A stretch of 7,136 nt of DNA. Origin: Opitutus sp. GAS368. Lineage in GTDB: Bacteria; Verrucomicrobiota; Verrucomicrobiia; Opitutales; UBA953. The notes below the pieces were generated by a model that was not told the origin of the DNA, searched no databases, and saw only the letters and a list, made by a program, of their open reading frames with translations. Shown in pieces: positions 1 to 7,072 of this stretch; within the stretch, counting starts at the first letter, position 1; every line of letters starts with the position of its first letter. The DNA is taken from positions 1 to 7,136 of the forward strand of contig CAMDQP010000052.1 of the NCBI GenBank assembly GCA_945906115.1, given 5' to 3'. The position numbers and the translations under genes were made by a program.

Positions 1-1439
1 TTTTTTTTCTTCGCGGCATTGCTGCTCTCGTGCTGGCCGGTCTTGAGGCGCACTTCGTATTTCTCGTCGCGAGGCAGGATGATGCCGCGCTTCACGAGTT
101 CGTCGGCGTGTAGGTCGGCGAGGGGCCCGCAGCGGGTGAGCCAGGCGTCGCACTCCGCACGGAGTTCGGCAAGCTTGGTGGCGTTGGCCGGGTCGCCGGC
201 GATATTCTTCACTTCCCATGGATCGCTCTGGGTATCGTAGAGTTCTTCCGGGGCGCGGTTGGGATTGAAGTAGAGGGCTTGGACCGGGGTCAGCTTTCCT
301 TCAGCCTGTACGCGGCGGAGCTCGTGCATCGTCTGGCCGATTTCTTGGTAGGCGACCTTGCCGGCCTCGTCGACGCCGGGGGCGTAGTTGCGGACGTAGC
401 GAAAGCGGGCATCGCGGACGGAGCGGACCTTGTCGAAGCTTTCGTCCATGAAGTCGCGGAAGGAGTAGGCGTACTTCGGCGGGTTGGCGGCGGTGGGCAG
501 GAAGCTATGGCCATCGAACTCGGCGGGCACGGGCACGCCAGCCACGGTCAGGGCCGTCGGCGCGAAGTCGATCCAGCTGGCGAAATCTTCGCGGACGGTG
601 CCCGGGGCGATCTGGCCGGGCCAGCGGACGATGAGCGGGACGCGCGTGCCGCTATCCTTCAGCGAGCGCTTGAAGCGCGGCATACCGCGTCCGTGGTCAC
701 CGGTGAAAATGACGATGGTGTTCTTTTCGAGGTCGTGGGCCTTCAGCCAATCGAGCACGCGTCCGAGGGAGTAGTCGACGGCGGTGACGAGCTCATGGTA
801 GTGGGCGACTTCGCGGCGGACGGCTGGGGTGTCAGGGTAGAAGGGCGGGAGTTCGACCTTGGCCGGATCGCGACGATCGGAAGGCTTGAGCGCAGCCGTG
901 TTCTTGGCGTGTTCCGCGTCGGAGGCACGGACCTGGCTCTCATGACTTACGGAGTCGTTGAAATAGGCGAAGAACGGTTCCTTTGGCTTGGCGGTCAGCG
1001 GGCCGGCTGGGCGGTTGGCGGGGTTGACCCAGTTCTTGCGGTCGTTTGCGAGGTTCTTTTCGGGCACGCCCTGGAAGTCAGTCTTGCCGGGCCACATCAC
1101 ATGATAACCCGCGGACTGGAGTTTCTCAGTGAACGGGTGGGGCGGGTTCACGACTTTGGAGCGCATGTTCTGCGCACCGTACTTAAGGGGGTATTGGCCG
1201 GTGATCATGCCACTGCGCGACGGGGCGCAGACGCCAGTGTGGGTGAAGCTGCGGGTAAAGAGGGCGCCCTCCTTGGCGAGGCGGTCCATGTTCGGGGTGA
1301 TGGCGTCCTTGCAACCGTAAGCGCCAGTGTCGGGCCCCATATCTTCGCCGATCACAAAGACGATGTTCGGGCGGGAGTCGGCAGCGCTGGCGAGGGCGGC
1401 GGTCAGCAGGGTGACTAGGGCGAGGAGGCGACGGGGCAT
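1..1439 (-). CDS. Secreted sulfatase (type I, formylglycine-dependent), partial at the 3' end
   Basis: This is an exported sulfatase that would hydrolyse sulfate esters or N-sulfate groups, probably on polysaccharides. The frame is open from the ATG at 1439-1437 to the window edge (479 codons), with no stop seen. Residues 1-20 form a signal peptide: two Arg, a hydrophobic core and an ASA-A cleavage site. The sulfatase signature CAPSR starts at Cys71 and continues to a TG at 80-81; this Cys would be converted to formylglycine by a maturation enzyme not present here. Likely metal and active-site residues include Asp33 in a GED motif, Lys119, His166 in the HES motif, and Asp248-His249 in GDHG. 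The C-terminal subdomain motif ELYDTQSDPWEVKNI lies near residue 400, so only a few residues should be missing. The HES and GDHGRGMPR motifs resemble the sulfamidase-like (SGSH, S1_8-type) branch; substrate is unknown. The visible end is Lys-rich. It lies 118 nt after ychF, beyond a terminator. Confidence 0.93.
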   Translation of the reverse strand, partial: MPRRLLALVTLLTAALASAADSRPNIVFVIGEDMGPDTGAYGCKDAITPNMDRLAKEGALFTRSFTHTGVCAPSRSGMITGQYPLKYGAQNMRSKVVNPPHPFTEKLQSAGYHVMWPGKTDFQGVPEKNLANDRKNWVNPANRPAGPLTAKPKEPFFAYFNDSVSHESQVRASDAEHAKNTAALKPSDRRDPAKVELPPFYPDTPAVRREVAHYHELVTAVDYSLGRVLDWLKAHDLEKNTIVIFTGDHGRGMPRFKRSLKDSGTRVPLIVRWPGQIAPGTVREDFASWIDFAPTALTVAGVPVPAEFDGHSFLPTAANPPKYAYSFRDFMDESFDKVRSVRDARFRYVRNYAPGVDEAGKVAYQEIGQTMHELRRVQAEGKLTPVQALYFNPNRAPEELYDTQSDPWEVKNIAGDPANATKLAELRAECDAWLTRCGPLADLHADELVKRGIILPRDEKYEVRLKTGQHESSNAAKKK

Positions 1440-1485
1440 GGGGGTGGGACAAGGTCCTTAGCCAATGGTTGCGGGGTAATCGGCC

Positions 1486-1519
1486 AAAGCAAAAAGAAAG
1501 GACGCTTTTAGCGTCCTTT
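1486..1519 (-). terminator. Rho-independent terminator after ychF
   Basis: On the minus strand a perfect 9-bp stem (AAAGGACGC paired with GCGTCCTTT, arms 1511-1519 and 1497-1505) closes a 5-nt loop at 1506-1510. It is followed by the T-rich tail TTTCTTTTTGCTTT when the whole tract is read from 1499 down to 1486. The hairpin begins about 38 nt after the ychF stop codon, as expected for the end of that transcript. On the plus strand the hairpin is followed only by TTTTCG, so termination there would be weak. It separates ychF from the sulfatase gene. The remainder of the 1440-1556 gap shows no convincing promoter. Confidence 0.85.
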
Positions 1520-1556
1520 TCGAGGGGGGTAGGGTGTTCGGCCTACGGTCCAATCC

Positions 1557-2666
1557 TTAGTCCGTGAAGCGGAAGAGGGCCACGTCGCCGTCCTTAAAGA
1601 GGTAAGACTTGCCTTCGAGGCGATAGCGGCCGGCGTCACGAGCAGCGGCGACCGAACCGTTCTTCACCAGGTCTTCGTAGGAGACCACTTCGGCCTTCAC
1701 GAAGCCTTTCTCGAAGTCGGTGTGGATCACGCCGGCGCACTGCGGGGCGGTCATGCTGTGGCGGAAGGTCCAAGCGCGGACCTCTTTTTCGCCGGCGGTG
1801 AAGTAGGTGGCCAGGCCGAGGAGGTGATAGGCGCCGCGGATGAGCGAGGAGACGCCGGAGTCGGTGACGCCGAGGGACTGCAGGAATTCCGTGGCTTCAG
1901 CGGGTGAGAGGTCGCAAAGCTCGGCTTCGACCTGGGCGCAAATCACGACGTGCTCGCATCCGTGGCGTTTGCCGATGAGCGCGGCAACATTGGCGACATG
2001 CGGGTTCTTGGAAGGGTCGGCGAGATCGTCCTCGGCGACATTACAAGCGAAGAGCACCTTCTTCGAGGAGAGCAGGTTGTAGGTCTTCAGGCGGGCACGT
2101 TCGTCGTCGGAGACGTCGAGGGAAGAGGCCGGTAGGTTCTCGTTGAGGTGCTTCACCAGGCGCGCGAGCAGTTCGACGTTGGCAATGGCGTCCTTGTCCT
2201 GGCTGCGGACCTTCTTCTGGTTGCGGTCGAGCTGCTGTTCGGCCGACTGGATGTCGGCGAGGATGAGTTCGGTTTCGATGACCTCGATATCCCGGATGGG
2301 GTCGACCTTGCCCATGCTGTGGACGATATCGTCGTTATCAAAGCAACGCACCACGTGGATGATCGCGTCGCACTCGCGGATGTTAGAGAGGAAGTCGTTA
2401 CCCTTGCCTTCGCCCTTGGAGGCGCCGGCAACGAGGCCCGCGATATCGACGATGTCGATGGTGGCCGGGATGACGACCTTGGTGCCGGCGATGACCTGTA
2501 GTTTCAGCATGCGGTCATCAGGGACGAGGACTACGCCGACGTTGGGCTCGATCGTGCAGAAAGGGTAGTTGGCCGCCTCGGCCTTGCGCGAGCGCGTAAG
2601 GGCGTTGAAGAGGGTCGACTTGCCCACATTGGGAAGTCCGACGATGCCTGCCTGAGTCTTTGCCAT
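1557..2666 (-). CDS. ychF: YchF/OLA1-family ribosome-associated nucleotide-binding GTPase
   Basis: A cytoplasmic TRAFAC-class P-loop protein of the Obg-related YchF family. Family members bind ribosomes, hydrolyse ATP as well as or better than GTP, and are linked to translation and stress responses. The 369-residue length matches the family (about 363 in E. coli). The G1 P-loop is GLPNVGKS at 10-17, the YchF-typical NYPFCTIEPN is at 33-42, and the G3 motif DIAGLVAGASKGEGKGN starts at Asp74. Leu78 occupies the position of the usual catalytic Gln, as in hydrophobic-substituted (HAS) GTPases. The G4 position reads NVAE (209-212) in place of NKxD, which fits the relaxed base specificity of YchF. 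A coiled-coil segment follows at about 130-175, and the C-terminal TGS domain covers about 280-366. The start is the ATG at 2666-2664; the sequence before it is pyrimidine-rich with no Shine-Dalgarno. It begins 48 nt after the lipoprotein stop with no terminator between, so co-transcription is likely. Confidence 0.97.
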   Translation of the reverse strand: MAKTQAGIVGLPNVGKSTLFNALTRSRKAEAANYPFCTIEPNVGVVLVPDDRMLKLQVIAGTKVVIPATIDIVDIAGLVAGASKGEGKGNDFLSNIRECDAIIHVVRCFDNDDIVHSMGKVDPIRDIEVIETELILADIQSAEQQLDRNQKKVRSQDKDAIANVELLARLVKHLNENLPASSLDVSDDERARLKTYNLLSSKKVLFACNVAEDDLADPSKNPHVANVAALIGKRHGCEHVVICAQVEAELCDLSPAEATEFLQSLGVTDSGVSSLIRGAYHLLGLATYFTAGEKEVRAWTFRHSMTAPQCAGVIHTDFEKGFVKAEVVSYEDLVKNGSVAAARDAGRYRLEGKSYLFKDGDVALFRFTD

Positions 2667-2714
2667 GGAAGGTGCACCGTGGGCATCCGTCCCGCCGAGG
2701 TCAAGAGTCGGAAC

Positions 2715-3095
2715 TCAGGGCGGCAGCTCCTGCGAACGCTCGCTGAGGTCCGTCGACGGCAGGACGACTTCGTCCCGGGGCTGAGGCTGTCCGCGGACGA
2801 TGCGGGCGACGGCGATGCGACCGCGCACTCCGGTGATCTCGAGGACCGCCGTGGGGTTGAGGCGCGGGTCGCGGGAGATGACGATCATTTTGTCCTCCAC
2901 CAGGGTCCCGGGCAGGAGGTGCACCGGTACCGAGAGGCTGCTCAGAGGGTAGCCTTGGACGAAGCCGATCCGGACATTGCGCGGAGCACCGGCCGGGAGC
3001 GCGAACGGGTTCGGCTCTTCGGCTGGCTTCGGCTTAGTCCCGACACAGCCTGTCAGCAGCGCGAGCAGCAGACAGACTGGGCGGAAGCGTTTCAC
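2715..3095 (-). CDS. Small predicted lipoprotein of unknown function
   Basis: A 126-residue protein I cannot assign to a named family. It starts with GTG (3095-3093), which overlaps the rpoD stop in the sequence GTGA, suggesting translational coupling. Residues 1-16 form a lipoprotein signal peptide (KRFR, then a Leu-rich core) ending in the lipobox LTGC, so Cys17 would be lipidated and the protein anchored to a membrane. Residues 18-40 are a Pro-rich, low-complexity spacer. Residues 41-120 alternate short hydrophobic strands with Gly turns (for example VRIGFV, MIVISRD, TAVLEITGV, RIAVARIV) and end in a charged DEVVLP motif. This suggests a small all-beta barrel of SH3 or OB type, but that is inferred from pattern alone. 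There are no catalytic motifs or other Cys residues after Cys17. Its place between rpoD and ychF is unusual for an envelope protein. The lipoprotein call is strong; function is unknown. Confidence 0.85.
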   Translation of the reverse strand: MKRFRPVCLLLALLTGCVGTKPKPAEEPNPFALPAGAPRNVRIGFVQGYPLSSLSVPVHLLPGTLVEDKMIVISRDPRLNPTAVLEITGVRGRIAVARIVRGQPQPRDEVVLPSTDLSERSQELPP

Positions 3096-5194
3096 GTGCG
3101 GCTGGAAGTGCCGAGCCCTTCGGGCGGCTTGCCGATGAAGGCAGCCAGAGCGGAGTTGGGCGGGAGTCCGCCGGGGAGACCGCCCGGAGAGAGCGGGCCC
3201 GGGGTCTGCTCGGCCTTGTCTTCTTCCGAGATGAACTGGTCGAAGCCCGGACCGGAGGTATCGAGTTCGCCTTCGAACATACCCTGCAGCTGACGCATGC
3301 GTGTCGGGTGGCGCATCTTGCGGAGCGCCTTGGCTTCGATTTGGCGGATACGTTCACGGGTGACCTTGAAGTGGCGGCCGACTTCTTCGAGCGTGCGCTG
3401 GACGCCATCGAGGAGGCCGAAGCGGAGGATTAGGACTTCCTTCTCGCGTTCGGCGAGGGAGCGCAGGACGAAATCGATCTTCTCGCGGAGGAGACGAGTG
3501 GAGGCCGTGTCGGAGGGGTTCTCCGCGGACTTGTCCTCGATGAAGTCTCCGAGCGAGGTGTCTTCGCCGTCGCCGACGGGCGACTGGAGGGAGATGGGCT
3601 GTTGGGCCATCTTCATGATCTGCTGCACGCGATCGATCGCCATGTTCATCTCGTTGGCGACTTCCTCAGCGGTCGGTTCATGGCCGAGCTCCTGGGTGAG
3701 CTGCTTCTGGACCTGCATCACCTTGTTGAGCGTCTCAATCATGTGGACCGGGATACGGATGGTGCGGGCCTGGTCGGCGATGGAGCGGGTAATCGCCTGG
3801 CGGATCCACCAGGTGGCGTAGGTGGAGAACTTGTAGCCGCGGCGGTATTCGAACTTTTCGACGGCCTTGACGAGGCCCATGTTGCCTTCCTGAATGAGGT
3901 CGGTGAAGAGCAGGCCGCGGTTCTGGTACTTCTTCGCGATCGAGATGACGAGGCGGAGGTTATGCTCGACCATCTCGGTCTTGGCCCGCTGCGCCTCGTC
4001 GAGGTGCTTGCGGACGTTGCGGGAGAGATTGAGGAGTTCAGCTGGAGTGAGGCGCCAGCGGAGCTCGATTTCGCGAGTGCGGGTGGCGGAGATCTCTGGC
4101 TTAATGGCCTTCTTGGCGCGGACCGGGCCGCGGGCGACCATGGTCGGTTCGACCAGGTTACGGGAGTCCTCGATGTCACCCTTGATGTCGGCGAGTTCGA
4201 GCCATTCTTCGAAGAGCTTCATCTTGAAGCAGAACTTACGGAGGATGTCCTTGCAGCCTTCCTTGGCCATCAGCCCGATCTTGAGGTAAGCCTCGCGGGA
4301 CTTGGCCTTCTTGGGGGCGTCGGTTTCGTCGAGGTATTTCTGCCAGGCCTTGTCGAGCTTGGCCTTGAGCTTGGTGCACTCTTCCGTGGCCTTAGGGAGC
4401 ATCTTGTAATAGGCGTCGCGGGACTCGACCTTCTTGTCGATGACGACCTTGTCGAAGCGTTCTTCCTTGCGGAGGACCTTGAGGGCGAGGTCGAGCTGGT
4501 AGGGGAGGGTGAGCCAGCAGGTAAAGAGGAAATCCTGAGCGCGGAGCTCGGCGTCCTCGATGCGCTTGGAGATTTCGACTTCCTGTTCGCGGGTGAGCAG
4601 CGGCTTATGGCCCATCTGCTTCAGGTAGACGTTGAACGGGTCGTAAGGGGCATCGGCCGGAACGGTGCGTGCGGCTTCTTCTTCGGAGTCCTCGACCTTC
4701 TTGCGGTAGGTCTCGACCTCGTCCTCGTCGAGGAGCTTGATGTCGAGGTTATCGAGGATGTTCATGATGTTCTCGATCAGCTCCGGGTCGGTGGCACTGT
4801 CGGGAATGATCTCGTTGATGTTCTGGACGGTGACGTAGCCGTTCTTCTTGGAGAGGCTGACGAGCTGCTGGACCTTTAGGTTGATGCCTGGGTCGATCGC
4901 CGGAGTGATTTTAAGCGGCTTGGCGTTCTTGACGGGCGCGACGGCCTTGGCGGCAGTGGCGGCCTTGGCGGCAGGAGCCACCTTGGAGGGCGCGATGGCT
5001 TTGCCGGCTGGGGCAGCCTTCACGGGAGCCGAGGCTTTCGCCGCCGGCTTGACGACGACGACCTTCACGGGCGTCTTCGCGGCGGGCGCGGCCTTCACGG
5101 CCTTGGCGGGCACGGTAGCTTTGACGACGGGCTTGGCCTGCTTGGAGGCTTTGACCGGCTTGTCGGTGGTCTTCTTGTTTTTCTTGTCGGTCAT
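3092..5194 (-). CDS. rpoD: Primary RNA polymerase sigma factor RpoD (sigma-70)
   Basis: The housekeeping sigma factor directs core RNA polymerase to -35/-10 promoters. The 700-residue protein has every region of a group 1 sigma: region 1.1 at about 105-160, region 1.2 at about 184-217 (YDPFNVYLKQMG), a non-conserved insert at about 218-405, region 2 at about 406-490 including NLRLVISIAKKYQNRG, DLIQEGNMGL and the -10-recognising TYATWWIRQAITRSIADQAR, region 3 at about 490-565, and region 4 at about 572-632 with the -35-reading helix VTRERIRQIEAKALRKMRHP. Region 1.1 and the large insert mark it as primary and not an alternative sigma. Two additions are unusual: a Lys/Ala/Pro-rich N-terminal extension of about 100 residues, and a C-terminal tail of about 60 residues (640-700). 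The ATG at 5194-5192 is 10 nt after the dnaG stop, without a Shine-Dalgarno. The stop overlaps the next gene by 4 nt. Confidence 0.97.
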   Translation of the reverse strand: MTDKKNKKTTDKPVKASKQAKPVVKATVPAKAVKAAPAAKTPVKVVVVKPAAKASAPVKAAPAGKAIAPSKVAPAAKAATAAKAVAPVKNAKPLKITPAIDPGINLKVQQLVSLSKKNGYVTVQNINEIIPDSATDPELIENIMNILDNLDIKLLDEDEVETYRKKVEDSEEEAARTVPADAPYDPFNVYLKQMGHKPLLTREQEVEISKRIEDAELRAQDFLFTCWLTLPYQLDLALKVLRKEERFDKVVIDKKVESRDAYYKMLPKATEECTKLKAKLDKAWQKYLDETDAPKKAKSREAYLKIGLMAKEGCKDILRKFCFKMKLFEEWLELADIKGDIEDSRNLVEPTMVARGPVRAKKAIKPEISATRTREIELRWRLTPAELLNLSRNVRKHLDEAQRAKTEMVEHNLRLVISIAKKYQNRGLLFTDLIQEGNMGLVKAVEKFEYRRGYKFSTYATWWIRQAITRSIADQARTIRIPVHMIETLNKVMQVQKQLTQELGHEPTAEEVANEMNMAIDRVQQIMKMAQQPISLQSPVGDGEDTSLGDFIEDKSAENPSDTASTRLLREKIDFVLRSLAEREKEVLILRFGLLDGVQRTLEEVGRHFKVTRERIRQIEAKALRKMRHPTRMRQLQGMFEGELDTSGPGFDQFISEEDKAEQTPGPLSPGGLPGGLPPNSALAAFIGKPPEGLGTSSRT
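4904..5164 (-). repeat. Low-complexity Lys/Ala/Pro-rich coding repeat in the rpoD 5' end
   Basis: This stretch encodes about residues 11-97 of RpoD as degenerate units such as KAAPAAK, APVKAAPAGK and KVAPAAKAA. By hand count, the first 100 residues of the protein contain 23 Lys, 29 Ala and 13 Pro but only two acidic residues (Asp3 and Asp11). The plus strand shows the matching recurrence of the GGCCTTGGCGG type. It precedes region 1.1 and resembles the basic tails of histone H1-like proteins. The repeats are imperfect, so this is protein-level low complexity and not a recent tandem duplication. Confidence 0.8.
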
Positions 5195-5204
5195 CTTGGG
5201 AAAT

Positions 5205-7070
5205 TTAGGCGGTGGTGAGCGAGGGAGGCGTCGCGTGCGATTTGCGTAGGGCGATCTTTTCCGACTGGAGCTGGTTGAGCATGGCGACGTCGTCGCGGGA
5301 AGTGGAGGCGATGCGGGAGTCGAGGCTGCGCATCAGGGTCTGGACATGGCGGCCGTGGAAGGACTTCAGAATCGTGTTGGCGCGAGGCAGGATGTCCTTC
5401 TCGTCGTCGCGGCCGGCGTAGGTCTCAGCGGAGAGTCGGGCGGCTTCGGTGCGCAGTTCGTCGTCCAGGGTGCTGATGGCTTCGCGCAGGCCGGCGAAAT
5501 GACCGTGGGCGGCTTCGTTGAGCAGCGCCATCAGGAGTTGGCCCCCCCGGCCGGACTGGTCGATCCATTCGAGCGGCAGCGACTGGGCAATGGGTACGAA
5601 GTAGGAATCATGCCGCAGAAGGAAAAGTATCAAATCCTCCTCCGGCGTTGTCAAGCCCCCCCCCTTGACAACTGGGGTGGGGGGTGGGTCATTGGGTCCG
5701 CCGAGCTGGGCGGCGGGGCGTTGGGACTGGGATTGGGCCCGATGGCGTTCGTAGGCCATGTGCATCTCGCGAATGCCGATACCGGCGTGGCGGGCGGCCT
5801 CGTTGAGGGCTTCGCGGACGATCTCTTCGGCCCCGGCCTGCTCGACGATGGGGAAGATGGTCTCCAGCAGGCTGAGGCGGCTGGTGAGGGGCAGGTTGAC
5901 CGAGCCTTCGGGGACCAGGGATTGGACGCAGAACTGCATTGCACTGCGGGCGCCTGCGACGAGGCCCGCCCAGCCGGCGGCGTCATGGGTCGAGAAGTAT
6001 TCGTCCGGGTCTTTGCCGCCCGGGAGGGAGAGGAAGCGGATGTCGAGGCCTTCGCGCAGGCCGATGGGGAGCAGGCGCAGGGCGGCCTTCTGGCCGGCGG
6101 CGTCGGAGTCGAGGAAGACGATGAGGCGCTGCGTGAAGCGGCGGAGCTGTTGCATGTGCTCCTCCGTGACGGCGGTACCTTGGGCAGCGATCGCACCGGG
6201 GATGCCAGCCGAGTGACAGCGGATGGCATCGAGCTGGCCTTCGACGAGCACGAACGGATCGGCGTCCTTGCGCGTCATGCGCGCCCGGTCGATGTTGAAC
6301 ACCGTCCGCGATTTCTTGAACAGTTCGGTCTCGGGCGAGTTGACGTACTTGGCTTCGCGGGACGGGTCGTCCTGCGGGGTGATGTCGAGCGTGCGTGCGG
6401 TGAAGGCGATGACGCGGCCCTGGATGTCGCGGATGGGGATGACGAGGCGGCCGCGGAAACGGCAGCGCCAGCGGAGCGGGTCAGGAACGCGGTCGACGCC
6501 AAAGAAGAGGCCCGTCTGGGCGAGGGCATCCTTACCGTAGCCCTTGGCGAGCAGGCCGGGGATGAGCTTCGAGTCGTCGACGGGGGCGAAGCCGATACCG
6601 AAGTCATCCGCGACCTCGAGGGAGAACTTCCGCTTCTGCGTCCAGTAGTCGCGGATCCATTCGCCGTGCACTGGGTCTTCGAGGAAGCAGCGGCGCCAGT
6701 AGTCGGTGACGAGCTCGTGGATCTCGAGGAGTTGCCCGCGGAAGGATTTCTCGTTCTTGCCATCGCCGCCGGTCTCGTAGTCGAGCTTGAAGCCGAAGCG
6801 GGTGGCGACGCGTTCGATGGACTCCGGGAAGTCGAGGCCCTCGCGGGTCATGACCAGCTTGAAGGCGTCGCCCCCTTGCTGGGTGGAGAAGCAATACCAG
6901 AGGCCGGTCTCGGGGTTGACTTTGAACGACGGGCTTTTCTCGGACTTGAAAGGACTGAGGCCCCACCAATCGCGTCCGCGTTGCTTCATCTGCGTGTAGT
7001 CCCCGGCGAGCGCGACGATATCAGCCCGTTGGCGGAGCTCGTCGATGGATTTGCGGGAAATACGGGCCAC
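5205..7070 (-). CDS. dnaG: DNA primase DnaG with a degenerate zinc-binding domain
   Basis: Replicative primase, which makes RNA primers for the replisome with the DnaB helicase. I chose the GTG at 7070-7068 (621 residues) because the next residues, ARISRKSIDELRQRADIV, match the usual DnaG N-terminus; an in-frame TTG at 7124 would add 18 unconserved residues. Numbering is from the GTG. The N-terminal domain (1-100) has the fold-defining SPFKSEKSPSFKVN and YCFSTQQGGD motifs, but the zinc ligands are replaced at three of four sites (Ser39, Lys42, Thr63); only Cys60 remains. The polymerase core has FRGRLVIPIRD (205-215) and KYVNSPETELFKKSR (241-255). The TOPRIM domain has EGQLD (Glu277, Asp281), GTAVT, and LDSDAAG (Asp321, Asp323), followed by LPGGKDPDEYF. 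A Pro/Gly-rich linker at about 445-475 joins the helicase-binding C-terminal domain. The active-site residues are intact. It lies directly upstream of rpoD, as in the macromolecular synthesis operon. Confidence 0.95.
   Translation of the reverse strand: MARISRKSIDELRQRADIVALAGDYTQMKQRGRDWWGLSPFKSEKSPSFKVNPETGLWYCFSTQQGGDAFKLVMTREGLDFPESIERVATRFGFKLDYETGGDGKNEKSFRGQLLEIHELVTDYWRRCFLEDPVHGEWIRDYWTQKRKFSLEVADDFGIGFAPVDDSKLIPGLLAKGYGKDALAQTGLFFGVDRVPDPLRWRCRFRGRLVIPIRDIQGRVIAFTARTLDITPQDDPSREAKYVNSPETELFKKSRTVFNIDRARMTRKDADPFVLVEGQLDAIRCHSAGIPGAIAAQGTAVTEEHMQQLRRFTQRLIVFLDSDAAGQKAALRLLPIGLREGLDIRFLSLPGGKDPDEYFSTHDAAGWAGLVAGARSAMQFCVQSLVPEGSVNLPLTSRLSLLETIFPIVEQAGAEEIVREALNEAARHAGIGIREMHMAYERHRAQSQSQRPAAQLGGPNDPPPTPVVKGGGLTTPEEDLILFLLRHDSYFVPIAQSLPLEWIDQSGRGGQLLMALLNEAAHGHFAGLREAISTLDDELRTEAARLSAETYAGRDDEKDILPRANTILKSFHGRHVQTLMRSLDSRIASTSRDDVAMLNQLQSEKIALRKSHATPPSLTTA
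5647..5672. repeat. Perfect 9-bp inverted repeat with a poly-C/poly-G loop inside dnaG
   Basis: The arms GTTGTCAAG (5647-5655) and CTTGACAAC (5664-5672) are exact reverse complements separated by eight C residues. The C run is nine long when the first base of the right arm is counted, giving a G9 run in the dnaG mRNA. It encodes VVKGGGLTT (about residues 467-475), in the linker between the TOPRIM core and the helicase-binding domain. It could be a folded mRNA hairpin, a slippage site, or the remnant of a short palindromic repeat inserted in frame. Confidence 0.8.
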
Positions 7071-7072
7071 GG

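Noticed and set aside
279..1418. Long plus-strand open frame (379 codons) opposite the sulfatase gene
   Set aside because: Its translation is Gly/Val/Ala/Asp-rich without recognisable motifs, and it mirrors a clear sulfatase on the other strand. It is a product of GC-rich codon use.
1451..1459. AAGGTCCTT near-palindrome upstream of the sulfatase as an operator
   Set aside because: It is short, occurs once, and has no supporting context.
2676..2704. TTGACC at 2704-2699 as a -35 box for a ychF promoter
   Set aside because: The hexamer 17 bases downstream is CACGGT, a poor -10 match, so the promoter is unsupported.
3602..4879. Long plus-strand open frame (425 codons) opposite rpoD
   Set aside because: The minus strand encodes an unmistakable sigma-70 here. 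The antisense product is a Leu/Glu/Asp/Val-rich shadow with no family features.
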